Shown in pieces: positions 6,908-15,471 of a DNA stretch of 64,000 nucleotides. A program made the translations under genes and the position numbers. The DNA lies in contig NZ_JBCDMV010000004.1 of the NCBI RefSeq assembly GCF_038433135.1, forward strand, positions 62,001-126,000. Direction: 5' to 3'. The notes under the pieces were generated by a model. It worked only from the letters and a program-made list of their open reading frames with translations, made no database searches and had not been told where the DNA came from. The DNA comes from Luteococcus sp038433135 (GTDB lineage: Bacteria > Actinomycetota > Actinomycetes > Propionibacteriales > Propionibacteriaceae). Positions within the stretch are counted from its first letter, which is position 1. The number at the start of each line of letters is the position of its first letter.

Positions 6908-9244
6908 ATGGACCCCCTCACCCTCCTGGTGCGCCGCAACCTGCGCCGCGGACGCCTCCCGTTGGCCGTGATCGCCCTGCTCAGCGCCATCGCCTGCGCC
7001 CTCGCAACCGTGGGGCTGATGTGCGCCCTGCGCTACCCGCAGATGTTCGACGAGTCGGTGGAGCGCCTCAATGCCCCCGACGTGCAGGCCATCACCGTCG
7101 CGGACCGTCGAGCCGCCGCGGAGAAGGCCCTTCGCGCCGACCCGAGGGTCGGGACGATCGAGTCCAGCGAGGTGATGGTGGAGTTCGCGAACCTGCCGTT
7201 GACCGACTTCTCCATGGACACCGTCATCGTCTACCTGGACCTGGATCGGCCCACCGCGCTGGGCCGCACCATCCTCGAGGAGCGGCGCGATGACCAGTAC
7301 CCCAACCCCGTCTACCTGCCGCAGATCTTGCGTTCCGCGGGCGCTGCCGCCGTGGGAGACCGGATCACCCTGACCAGCGGGCAGGTCACCCGCTACTACA
7401 CCGTGGCCGGCTTCTTCGAGAACCTGTCGCTCGGCACCACCACGATGGGCTCGATCGCCCTGGGCCTGCCGTCCGACGACTACCGTGCCCTGGCGGCCTC
7501 CCCCACCGCGCCGCAGAAGGACGTCCTGGTCCAGGCCACCGTCACGCCGGCCGACGAGGCCGCCGACGTGTCCGGCGCCCTCGGTGAGGCACTCCACCGG
7601 CCGGGAGACAACCTGATGTCCACCTGGATCGGCAACCTGCCGCTGCTGCGCGAGGCCGTCCTGCCCGGCCCGAGCACCTACGCCGCCAGCCTGGTGGCCT
7701 TCTCCGGCAATGTCGTGCTGGTGGTCATCATGATCATCTGGTTCTGGATCCGCTCCGCGATCGACCAGGACCTGGCCAGCCTCGGTGTGCTGTCGGCCTC
7801 CGGCGTCGGGCACCGCACCGTCCGCACCGCCCTGGTGCTGGCTCCCGTGGTCGCCGTCGGTGCCGGTGCCCTGCTGGGGCTCGCCGCCAGCGCGCTGCTG
7901 GCGCCGCGGGTGGCCGACTCGCTGGCCAGCCAGACCGGCCTGCACTGGCAGCCCGGGCTCGATCCGGTTGCCTGCGCGCTGGTGCTGGCTGTCGCGCTGG
8001 TGGTGACTGCCCTGCTCGGGATGATCGCGACACATCGCGTGCCCAGGCTGCGCCCCGTCGAGGCACTGTCCGGCGGCCAGGCGGCGCACAGTTTCCGTCG
8101 CTCCTGGTGGCCGCTGGCCACCAGCCGCGGCCCCCTGCCCCACCTGCTCGGGGTGAAGTCTGCCCTCGCCCACCCCGGCCCGTCACTGATGGTGAGCGTC
8201 ACCATGGCGGTCGTGTGCCTGTCGGCGATCTTCTCCGCCACCCTGACCACCAATGTGCTGGACAACCGGCAGGCCTTCGCCCGCAACCTGATCGGCGAGG
8301 TCGGTGACATCACCAGCCAGCTGCGCCCCGGCGTGGACCGGGAAGCCGTCCGGGACGAGGTCTCCCGGCTGCCCGGCGTCGAGCGCGCCTACTACATGGA
8401 CTACCTGCAGGGCAGTGTGGCGGGCCGGCAGAGCGCCTTCGTGGTGACCGACGACTTCGGGCAGCAGGCGCACAGCAGCGTGCACACCGGCCGCGAACCG
8501 CGCCATCCCAACGAGGTGGCGGTCGGCAGCCAGGTGCTGCAGGCCACCGGCCTGGCCGTCGGGCAGGAGATCACGCTGGACTTCGGCGCCCGCAGCGCGC
8601 GATACCTGGTGGTGGGCGAGCTGTCCACCATCCAGTACGGCGGCTTCCGGGTGGACCTGACCACCGACGGCTACCGTCGCCTGGTTCCGGGCCACCAGCT
8701 CACCGACCTGGAGGCCCTCGGCACACCGGAGGCGAACCTGGACACCCTCGCGCAGTCCATCCGCGAGCTCGACGGGAAGCCCTTCACCAGCGTGCAGAAC
8801 CAACGCGAGTCCATCGACTCCCAGCTCGGCGTCTACATGCGGATGATCGGGCAGCTGGCCCACGGCGTGCTGGTGCTGAGCGTCGTGGTGACAGCCCTGG
8901 TACTGGCCCTGATGACCACCACGATGCTGCGTCGGCAGCGCTCCGGGCTCGGGGTGCTGTCCGCCATGGGTCATTCCCGACGCCAGCTGTTGGCCCAGGT
9001 GCTGGCCTCCCACCTGCCCCTGGTGCTGCTGGGATCGGCGCTCGGCACCGGTCTGGGGATCGTGCTGGTGCCCGAGCTGTTGACCAGTGCGCTGGCCTCC
9101 CTGGGCATCTCCCGCTTCGACGTGACCACCTCGGTGGGGCTGGTGTGCTCGCTCGTCGGCCTGCTGGTCCTGTGCGCGACGCTGATCACGCTCGTCGCGG
9201 CCTGGCCCGTCCTGCGCCGCCGCCCGGTGGAGTTGCTGGGCTGA
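6908..9244 (+). CDS. ABC transporter permease, FtsX/MacB family with two permease units
   Basis: The 778-residue protein has an N-terminal membrane helix, a large outer domain, three helices around 265-400, a second N-terminal-type helix near 440, another outer domain and three C-terminal helices. This duplicated FtsX layout is common in actinobacterial exporters and lets one polypeptide serve as the whole permease. It starts right after the ATPase. Its TGA is immediately followed by the complementary stop of hepT, so the sequence TGATCA holds both stops. The exported compound is unknown; the linked two-component system suggests it responds to a cell-envelope stress. Confidence 0.88.
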   Translation: MDPLTLLVRRNLRRGRLPLAVIALLSAIACALATVGLMCALRYPQMFDESVERLNAPDVQAITVADRRAAAEKALRADPRVGTIESSEVMVEFANLPLTDFSMDTVIVYLDLDRPTALGRTILEERRDDQYPNPVYLPQILRSAGAAAVGDRITLTSGQVTRYYTVAGFFENLSLGTTTMGSIALGLPSDDYRALAASPTAPQKDVLVQATVTPADEAADVSGALGEALHRPGDNLMSTWIGNLPLLREAVLPGPSTYAASLVAFSGNVVLVVIMIIWFWIRSAIDQDLASLGVLSASGVGHRTVRTALVLAPVVAVGAGALLGLAASALLAPRVADSLASQTGLHWQPGLDPVACALVLAVALVVTALLGMIATHRVPRLRPVEALSGGQAAHSFRRSWWPLATSRGPLPHLLGVKSALAHPGPSLMVSVTMAVVCLSAIFSATLTTNVLDNRQAFARNLIGEVGDITSQLRPGVDREAVRDEVSRLPGVERAYYMDYLQGSVAGRQSAFVVTDDFGQQAHSSVHTGREPRHPNEVAVGSQVLQATGLAVGQEITLDFGARSARYLVVGELSTIQYGGFRVDLTTDGYRRLVPGHQLTDLEALGTPEANLDTLAQSIRELDGKPFTSVQNQRESIDSQLGVYMRMIGQLAHGVLVLSVVVTALVLALMTTTMLRRQRSGLGVLSAMGHSRRQLLAQVLASHLPLVLLGSALGTGLGIVLVPELLTSALASLGISRFDVTTSVGLVCSLVGLLVLCATLITLVAAWPVLRRRPVELLG

Positions 9245-9685
9245 TCAGGCCCGCTGGATCCAGGTGGACACCTGCCGCACGTAGTCGCGGTACTGCTCCC
9301 GCGCGAGATGGACACCGGTGAGGAAGAGCTGCTCGTCCAGCGCGAGGTAGTCGTGCACGACGACATTGCGCAGGCCGACGCTGAGGGACAGCTGGCTTGC
9401 CAGTGGCTCGTCCAGCAGGCCGACGCGCGCGGCTGCAGCGAAGGACTCCTTGCCGTCGGCCGGCACCACGCTGCCGTGGCCTGCGGAGGTGACGACGTGC
9501 ATGTTCACGTCGATGGCGAGATCCACGAGCTGCGTCACCACGCGCTCCAGCGCCAGGCGCAGGATCGGATCGGCATCGAGCCGCTGACGATCGACAGGGC
9601 CGATGTCGTCCAGGGCGTCAAGGAGCTTGGCCATCTGGGTGAGCTTCTGCAGCACCACCTGGGGAGACAGGGATCGCGGACTCAT
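9245..9685 (-). CDS. hepT: HepT-like toxin of an MntA/HepT system
   Basis: The 146-residue helical protein carries the HepT (DUF86) active-site motif GLRNVVVHDY, that is R106, N107, H111 and Y113 in the Rx4-6H pattern of HEPN RNases. Known HepT proteins are mRNA- or tRNA-cutting toxins silenced when the partner MntA attaches AMP to the tyrosine of this motif. The ATG overlaps the mntA stop as ATGA. The gene converges directly with the ABC permease with no base between the stops. Confidence 0.85.
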   Translation of the reverse strand: MSPRSLSPQVVLQKLTQMAKLLDALDDIGPVDRQRLDADPILRLALERVVTQLVDLAIDVNMHVVTSAGHGSVVPADGKESFAAAARVGLLDEPLASQLSLSVGLRNVVVHDYLALDEQLFLTGVHLAREQYRDYVRQVSTWIQRA

Positions 9686-10098
9686 CCGAGCAGCACCTCC
9701 AGCTGGAGGTCCCGCATCTTCTGCGTGTCCCGGTAGATCCCGAAGGCCGCCATCTGGGCGCGCGCGAACCGACCGGGTTCGCTCTCGTACAGCAGTTCTC
9801 CCGGCCCCAGCGCGGCATAGCGGGCGACTGGCCCGGCCTGGTCGAGCGGCATCAGGTCGAGCCCGATGCCATAGCGCTGCTCCAGCGCGTCGAGGACGCG
9901 CATCCGGTCGAGGCGCGAGCCATCGGCCGCGGCACAGGCCAAGTCGAGGTCCCCGGCGGATTCCGGACGCGCCAGGACGCTGCCGAAGACCACCAGGAGC
10001 CCGATGCCCAGCCGTTCGCACAGCCCTGCCAGCGCACCGGATTCGGCGTCGGCTCGCAGGTGGGCGAGCTGCTCGGAGGGCGTGGTCACGTATCCCAT
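9682..10098 (-). CDS. mntA: MntA-like nucleotidyltransferase antitoxin
   Basis: The 138-residue protein has the minimal nucleotidyltransferase motif: G39-S40, then D50 and D52 (VFGS...GDLDLA). In the family this domain moves AMP onto HepT. The start ATG (MGYVTTPSEQ) lies only 5 bases after the recG stop, which makes recG-mntA-hepT one probable transcript. MntA/HepT pairs usually have their own promoter, so tight coupling to a repair helicase is less usual. The ATGA overlap with hepT keeps the usual antitoxin-first order. Confidence 0.84.
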   Translation of the reverse strand: MGYVTTPSEQLAHLRADAESGALAGLCERLGIGLLVVFGSVLARPESAGDLDLACAAADGSRLDRMRVLDALEQRYGIGLDLMPLDQAGPVARYAALGPGELLYESEPGRFARAQMAAFGIYRDTQKMRDLQLEVLLG

Positions 10099-10103
10099 GC
10101 TAG

Positions 10104-12326
10104 TCAGGACCTCTCCAGCCAGTCCCCCGCGGCGAGCAGCTCGGTCTGGGTCACCATGTCCGCCAGATAGGGATTCACCCGGTCCGGGTCCTCGGCGACG
10201 AGCCGTTCGGCCAGCCCGCGGCAATGGGCGATCAGCTCGGCGTGCTCGATCACCTTCAACAGGCGCAGGTTGCTGCGCCCGCCCGACTGGGTGGCGCCCA
10301 GCACATTGCCTTCGCGGCGTTGGGCCAGATCCAGTTCGGCCAGCTGGAAGCCGTCCCGGGTCTTCTCCACTGCCCGCAGCCGCTCCAGCGACGACGAGTC
10401 CGGCGGCACGCTGGTCATCAGCAGGCACAACCCGGCATGGCCACCACGGCCGATCCGGCCACGCAACTGGTGCAGCTGGCTGACGCCGAAACGGTCGGAG
10501 TCCATCACCACCATCACGGTGGCATTGGGCACATCCACGCCCACCTCGATCACCGTCGTCGCCACCAGCACGTCCACCTCCCCGCGGGCAAAACGTGCCA
10601 TCGCCGCATCCTTCTGTTCCGGGCTGAGCCGCCCGTGCAGCATCTCCAGCCGCAGTCCGTGCAGCGGGCCGGTGCGCAGTTCGTCGAAGACGTCGTTGAC
10701 GGTGGCCGACGGCGTGGCCCCGGCCTCCAGCTCCTCCTTGTCCGCCGGATCGATCCGGGGGCACACGACGAAGGCCTGCCGCCCCTGCGCCACCTCCTCC
10801 CGGATCCGCTGCCAGGCCCGATCCACCCAACCGGGGTGCTGCAACGAGTTCACCAGCGAGGTCTGCACCTCCTGCCGCCCGGCGGGCACCTCGGTCAGCG
10901 TCGAGACCACCAGGTCACCGAAGACGGTCATCGCCACCGAGCGGGGAATCGGGGTGGCGGTCATCACCAGTACGTGCGGGCGTAGCTCTGCCTTCTCGTT
11001 CAGCACCGCACGCTGCTCGACGCCGAAGCGGTGCTGCTCGTCCACCACCACCAGCCCCAGATCGGCAAAACTGACCTTGTCCCCCAGCAGGGCATGGGTG
11101 CCGATGATGATCCCGGCCTCGCCGGAGGCGATCTTGAGCATGGCATTGCGCCGGGCCACCGCCGCCATGGATCCGGTGAGCAGCGCCACCTCGGTGGCAT
11201 TCTCCGGGGCACCCAGGGTCCGGCCGGCGGCCAGCTCCCCCAACTGTTCCCGGATGGAGTCGAAGTGCTGCCCGGCCAGCACTTCCGTCGGCGCCAGCAG
11301 CACCGCCTGCTTGCCCGAGTCGACGGCCCGCAGCATCGCCCGCAGCGCGACCAGCGTCTTGCCCGAACCCACCTCGCCCTGCAGCAGCCGCTGCATCGGG
11401 GAGGTCCCGGCGATGTCGGTGAAGATCTCCTCCCCCACGCTGCGCTGCCCATCGGTCAGGGTGAAGGGCAGCTGTTCGTCGAAGAGGTCCAGCAGCCCGC
11501 CCTCGACGCCGGGCAGCGGCGCGGCCCGGAAGTGCGCATTGTCGTGCCGGCGGTAGGCCATGGTGAGTTGCATCTGCAGCGCCTCGTCGAAGAGCAGCCG
11601 ATCGGCGGCGGCCTCGGCATGTTCCCGGGTGACCGGCTGGTGGGCCTGCACCAGGGCCTCGTCCAGCGTCATCAGCCCCTCCTCGGTGACCAGCCATTCC
11701 GGCAGCGGCTCGGCCAGGGTCCCCAGCTGGGTCTGCACCAGCTGCACGGTCTCACCGATCTCCCAGGTGGGCATCTGGCTGGTGGCGGGGTAGATCCCCA
11801 CCAACCCGGAGCGGGTGACCTGCTGCACCATCGTCTCCTTGTCCTTCTTGCCCACAACCTTCCCGGAGGCGTCGAAGACCACATAGTTGGGATGGGTCAG
11901 CTGCGGGCGATCCATGAAGGAGCCCACCTTGCCGACGAAGATCCCCCGCGCCCCCTTGACCAGGTGACTCTCCCAGTACTTGATCAGGTGGGGCTTGCCG
12001 AAGAAGGTGCAGGCCAGAGTGCCCTGCCCGTCGGTGAGGGTGACCTCCAGCCGTTGACGCGGCGGCGCCCCGCCCACCCGGACGCCGGCCACGGTGGCCA
12101 GCACCGCGGCCTCCTCGCCGACGACGAGCTCGGCCAGGGAACTGTTCTCGGTGCCGGAGAGATAGCGTCGCGGCAGGTGACGCAGCAGATCCCCGACGGT
12201 GTTCAGGCGCAGCTTGCTGGCCAGGATCTTCGCCGACTTGTCCCCGACCACCTGCTTCAGGGGGCGGTTCAGCTCGGCAAAGGTCTCGGTTCGCCACTGG
12301 GGTTGCCACGCATTGCTCACTGCCAC
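10104..12326 (-). CDS. recG: ATP-dependent DNA helicase RecG
   Basis: RecG remodels stalled replication forks and Holliday junctions. The 740-residue protein has the N-terminal wedge/OB domain, Walker A GEVGSGKT, the helicase box DEQHRFGVEQ (a RecG signature), MTATPIPR and the C-terminal motifs GRIGRGG and TRDGFQLAELDL. The GTG at 12326 is preferred because a TAGGCT -10 box ends 7 bases before it. An in-frame GTG at 12356 would put the start upstream of that box and has a Shine-Dalgarno-like sequence too close to be useful. mntA and hepT follow directly. Confidence 0.95.
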   Translation of the reverse strand: MAVSNAWQPQWRTETFAELNRPLKQVVGDKSAKILASKLRLNTVGDLLRHLPRRYLSGTENSSLAELVVGEEAAVLATVAGVRVGGAPPRQRLEVTLTDGQGTLACTFFGKPHLIKYWESHLVKGARGIFVGKVGSFMDRPQLTHPNYVVFDASGKVVGKKDKETMVQQVTRSGLVGIYPATSQMPTWEIGETVQLVQTQLGTLAEPLPEWLVTEEGLMTLDEALVQAHQPVTREHAEAAADRLLFDEALQMQLTMAYRRHDNAHFRAAPLPGVEGGLLDLFDEQLPFTLTDGQRSVGEEIFTDIAGTSPMQRLLQGEVGSGKTLVALRAMLRAVDSGKQAVLLAPTEVLAGQHFDSIREQLGELAAGRTLGAPENATEVALLTGSMAAVARRNAMLKIASGEAGIIIGTHALLGDKVSFADLGLVVVDEQHRFGVEQRAVLNEKAELRPHVLVMTATPIPRSVAMTVFGDLVVSTLTEVPAGRQEVQTSLVNSLQHPGWVDRAWQRIREEVAQGRQAFVVCPRIDPADKEELEAGATPSATVNDVFDELRTGPLHGLRLEMLHGRLSPEQKDAAMARFARGEVDVLVATTVIEVGVDVPNATVMVVMDSDRFGVSQLHQLRGRIGRGGHAGLCLLMTSVPPDSSSLERLRAVEKTRDGFQLAELDLAQRREGNVLGATQSGGRSNLRLLKVIEHAELIAHCRGLAERLVAEDPDRVNPYLADMVTQTELLAAGDWLERS

Positions 12327-12333
12327 GCTCGCG

Positions 12334-12339
12334 AGCCTA
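12334..12339 (-). promoter_or_regulatory. -10 box of recG
   Basis: On the minus strand TAGGCT ends 7 bases before the GTG at 12326, supporting that start and a leaderless message. Confidence 0.55.
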
Positions 12340-12511
12340 CTAGTGGGCTCTGACACTTCCTCGGGCGTCGGGTCAGGTGACTCGTGCCCCCCCCAGGGAG
12401 CAGTCTGACCCCAGCCGGGATGCTGCGACCCCGGCGGGCGGGGGTCCGAGTGCCCCGGAAGGGGTCACAGTGCGCCCTGGGCGTCGTAGTGGGACGTGGT
12501 CGAACGCAAGA

Positions 12512-12540
12512 AGGCCACCGCCCACAAGGGACGATGGCCT
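12512..12540 (-). terminator. Terminator of rpmB
   Basis: Read on the minus strand, AGGCCATCGTCC pairs with GGGCGGTGGCCT through 12 positions including two U-G pairs, with a 5-base loop and a T-rich stretch after it. The same sequence on the plus strand has C-A mismatches, so it works only for rpmB. It begins 28 bases after the stop. Confidence 0.7.
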
Positions 12541-12568
12541 GCAAGTGTCCGGCCGGGGCCGGAGGGGG

Positions 12569-12754
12569 TCAGCGGGTGACCTTGCCGGCCTTCAGGCAGG
12601 AGGTGCACACGTTGACGCGCTTCGGGGTGCCGTTGATCAGGGCACGAACACGCTGGATGTTCGGGTTCCAACGACGGTTGGTCTTCTTCTTCGACCACGG
12701 CACGTTGTGGCCGAAGCCCGGGCGCTTGGCGCAGACATCGCACACGGCAGCCAT
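12569..12754 (-). CDS. rpmB: 50S ribosomal protein L28, zinc-binding form
   Basis: The 61-residue protein is bacterial L28 with an intact pair of CxxC motifs (C5/C8 and C50/C53), so it is the zinc-binding C+ form. Some actinomycetes have a second, cysteine-free paralogue used in zinc starvation, usually under Zur; none is seen here. The gene is monocistronic, with its own terminator downstream. The 242-base space between it and recG holds only that terminator and the recG promoter. Confidence 0.97.
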   Translation of the reverse strand: MAAVCDVCAKRPGFGHNVPWSKKKTNRRWNPNIQRVRALINGTPKRVNVCTSCLKAGKVTR

Positions 12755-12890
12755 TGGAGTACTCCTCGAATAGATGGATCAGGTGTGGGGACGAGTCCCC
12801 GGTCGGTCAGCCCAGAATGGGCAACCCGAGAATGATAGCCCGCCGGGGCCGTCGTGGCCAAACCGCGAGGCGGGAAACCCCTTCCCCACC

Positions 12891-12984
12891 CCTCGACAAG
12901 CTCGGGGACCGGGGTTGCGCTGATGCTCGAGGGCCGTTGCCCACGACCCCGCCGGCGCAACCACGATGGCCGAGCCTGTCGAGG
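12891..12984. repeat. Nested inverted repeat built from two copies of a 15-mer
   Basis: CCTCGACAAGCTCGG (12891-12905) and CCGAGCCTGTCGAGG (12970-12984) are inverted copies with one mismatch. Inside them GGTTGCGC and GCGCAACC (about 12913-12920 and 12955-12962) form a second stem. The element lies 9 bases after the rnj stop and may end rnj transcription. Related copies occur at 29494 and 30634. Confidence 0.65.
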
Positions 12985-12993
12985 CCTCCGAAT

Positions 12994-14679
12994 CTAGGTG
13001 GCGACCACCACGGGCACGATCATTGGGCGTCGACGATAGGTGTTGGAGACCCAGCGGCCAATGGTGCGTCGGATCACCTGCTGCAAGCGGTGGGTGTCGT
13101 CCACCCCGTCCTCGAGCGCCTTGGTGAGCTCGGCGGCGATCTGCTCCCGGATCTGGGCGAAGGCCTCGTCATTCTCGCTGAAGCCCCGGGCGTGGATGTC
13201 GGGCCCGCTGACCAGGCTCTGCGTGTGCAGGTTGACGGCGGCGACGACGGAGATGAAGCCCTCCTCCCCCAGGATCTTGCGGTCGGTGAGCTCGCTGGTG
13301 GTGATGTCGCCCACCGTGGAGCCGTCGACGAAGATGTAGCCGGCGTCGATCTGGCCCACCACGCTGGCCTGGCCGTCGGCCAGGTCCACCACCGCGCCAT
13401 CCTCCACCACCAGGCAGTTCTCGGCGGGTACGCCGGTGGCCTCGGCCAGCTTGGCGTTGGCAATCAGATGCCGGATCTCGCCGTGGATCGGCATCACATT
13501 GCGCGGCCGGATCACGTTGTAGCAGTAGAGCAGTTCGCCGGCCGACGCGTGGCCGGAGACGTGCACCAGCGCATTGCCCTTGTGCACCACCGTGGCACCC
13601 AGTCGGGACAGGCCGTTGATGACGCGGTGGACGGCATTCTCATTGCCCGGGATCAGACTGGAGGCCAGCAGCACCGTGTCGTGCTCCCCCACCTCGATCA
13701 CCGGGTGCTCCCGGTTGGCGATCCGGCTCAACGCGCTGAGCGGCTCACCCTGTGATCCGGTGGAGATGACCACCACCTGGTCATCGCGGTAGTCGTCGAT
13801 GTCCTTGAGCTCGATCAGGGTGTCACCCGGCACCTTCAGGAAGCCCAGATCCCTTGCAACGCTCATGTTGCGCACCATCGAGCGGCCGACGTAGAGCACC
13901 TTGCGCTGGTGCTTGACGGCCAGGTTGAGCACCTGCTGCACGCGGTGGACGTGGGAGGCGAAGCAGGCGACGATCAACTTGTTCTCGGCGCGCTCGAAGA
14001 CCCGCTCCAGCGCGGGCACGATGTCCTTCTCCGGGGTGGTGAAGCCGGGCACCTCGGCATTGGTGGAGTCGGCCATGAACAGGTCGACGCCCTCCTCTCC
14101 CAGCCGGGCGAAGCCGCGCAGGTCGGTGATCCGGCCATCCAGCGGCAACTGGTCCATCTTGAAGTCGCCGGTGGCCAGCACCGTGCCGCCAGCAGTGCGG
14201 ATGCAGACCGCCAGCGCGTCGGGGATGGAGTGGTTGACCGCCAGGAATTCCAGGTCGAAGTGCTCGCTGACCTTGGCGCGATCCCCCTCCGCCACCTCCT
14301 GCAGGTCGGTATTGCGGATCCGGTGTTCGCGCAGCTTGCCCTCCACCAGGGCAAGGGTCAGCTTTGAACCCCAGATCGGGATGTCGCTGCGGCGGCGCAG
14401 CAGGTAGGGCACGGCGCCAATGTGGTCCTCGTGGCCGTGGGTGAGCACCATGCCGATGATGTCGTCCAGCCGGTCGGTGAGATGGTCCAGGCCCGGCAGG
14501 ATCAGGTCGACGCCGGGATGGTCGTCCTCGGGGAAGAGCACCCCACAATCCACCAGCAGGATCTCGCCGTCGATCTCGAAGCAGGTCATGTTGCGCCCCA
14601 CGTCGCCCAGACCGCCCAACGGGATGATCCGCAGGGTCCCGGGGGCCAGGCTGGGGGGCGTCATCAGCTGCGCTGTCAC
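12994..14679 (-). CDS. rnj: Ribonuclease J
   Basis: RNase J is the metallo-beta-lactamase/beta-CASP enzyme that matures rRNA and degrades mRNA with endo- and 5'-exonuclease activity. The 561-residue protein has the zinc motif THGHEDHIG, ATGDFKMD, MADSTNAE, STGSQGEP and MPIHGEIRH, in family order. The GTG start is supported by a TAGGGT box ending 6 bases before it. The length is standard for the actinobacterial enzyme. Confidence 0.97.
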   Translation of the reverse strand: MTAQLMTPPSLAPGTLRIIPLGGLGDVGRNMTCFEIDGEILLVDCGVLFPEDDHPGVDLILPGLDHLTDRLDDIIGMVLTHGHEDHIGAVPYLLRRRSDIPIWGSKLTLALVEGKLREHRIRNTDLQEVAEGDRAKVSEHFDLEFLAVNHSIPDALAVCIRTAGGTVLATGDFKMDQLPLDGRITDLRGFARLGEEGVDLFMADSTNAEVPGFTTPEKDIVPALERVFERAENKLIVACFASHVHRVQQVLNLAVKHQRKVLYVGRSMVRNMSVARDLGFLKVPGDTLIELKDIDDYRDDQVVVISTGSQGEPLSALSRIANREHPVIEVGEHDTVLLASSLIPGNENAVHRVINGLSRLGATVVHKGNALVHVSGHASAGELLYCYNVIRPRNVMPIHGEIRHLIANAKLAEATGVPAENCLVVEDGAVVDLADGQASVVGQIDAGYIFVDGSTVGDITTSELTDRKILGEEGFISVVAAVNLHTQSLVSGPDIHARGFSENDEAFAQIREQIAAELTKALEDGVDDTHRLQQVIRRTIGRWVSNTYRRRPMIVPVVVAT

Positions 14680-14685
14680 ACCGCC

Positions 14686-14691
14686 ACCCTA
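14686..14691 (-). promoter_or_regulatory. -10 box of rnj
   Basis: TAGGGT on the minus strand ends 6 bases before the GTG at 14679. Confidence 0.55.
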
Positions 14692-14852
14692 GTCGTCGCT
14701 GCCGACAGAACCCGGAGCGGAGACAGAAAAGGGTTTGAGCCGCCCGCCGGGGGATCGGGCAACCCAAACCTGAGCCCATTGTCACACACCACGACGCAAG
14801 TTGGATAGTCACATCGGCGGGCGCTTTTTCACTTCACCAAGGGAATGCCACC

Positions 14853-14858
14853 TAGGAT
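14853..14858 (+). promoter_or_regulatory. -10 box of the GNAT gene at 14865
   Basis: TAGGAT ends 6 bases before the ATG at 14865, predicting a leaderless message. Confidence 0.55.
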
Positions 14859-14864
14859 GTCGGC

Positions 14865-15458
14865 ATGGCCGACCCCACACCGCCCACCGCCCCCAGCGTC
14901 CGACTCGCCATGCCGGCCGAGGCCCTGCAGATCGCCGAGATCCAGCGTCGCGTCTGGGCAGCCGACGAGATGGAGCGGCGCGCCCTGGACGAGATCGACG
15001 CCGACCAGATGGCCGAGGTCTGGCACCAGGCGATCACCCGCCCGCCGCTGGCGCACTTCCGGGTGCTGGTGGCCACCCAGGCCTATGGCCAGGCCGAGCC
15101 GGGCAGCGAACAGGGCAGCACCCGGCAGCGCACCAAGGTGTGCGGCTTCGTCGCGATCGGCCCCAGCGATGATCCCGACGCCGATCCGACCGACTCCCTG
15201 GTCGCGGAATTCTGTGTGGATCCGCTGTTGACCGGCCAGGGTCACGAGGACCGGCTGATGCACGCCGCAGTGAACACCATGCAGGCCGACGGCTACCAGC
15301 GCGCCACCTGGTGGCTGCGCAGCACCGACGACGAGCTGCGCCAGTGGCTGACCGAGGTCGGTTGGGCCCCGGACGGTGCGCACCGCGAGGTGGGCACCCC
15401 CGACGGCGTGCTCCGGGTGAAGCAGATCCGGCTGCACACCGACATCTCCGTCGACTGA
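14865..15458 (+). CDS. GNAT family N-acetyltransferase
   Basis: The 197-residue protein has a GNAT fold: an N-terminal alpha/beta part (RLAMPAEALQIAEIQRRVW), a central strand (VCGFVAIGP), then VAEFCVDPLLTGQGHEDRLMHAA, where the acetyl-CoA loop is degenerate (TGQGHEDRL against the usual QxxGxG/A), and a C-terminal strand after LTEVGW. The substrate cannot be told. It is a single gene with its own promoter, convergent with the DUF2993 gene 13 bases downstream. Confidence 0.8.
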   Translation: MADPTPPTAPSVRLAMPAEALQIAEIQRRVWAADEMERRALDEIDADQMAEVWHQAITRPPLAHFRVLVATQAYGQAEPGSEQGSTRQRTKVCGFVAIGPSDDPDADPTDSLVAEFCVDPLLTGQGHEDRLMHAAVNTMQADGYQRATWWLRSTDDELRQWLTEVGWAPDGAHREVGTPDGVLRVKQIRLHTDISVD

Positions 15459-15471
15459 GCACGAGCGCGTC

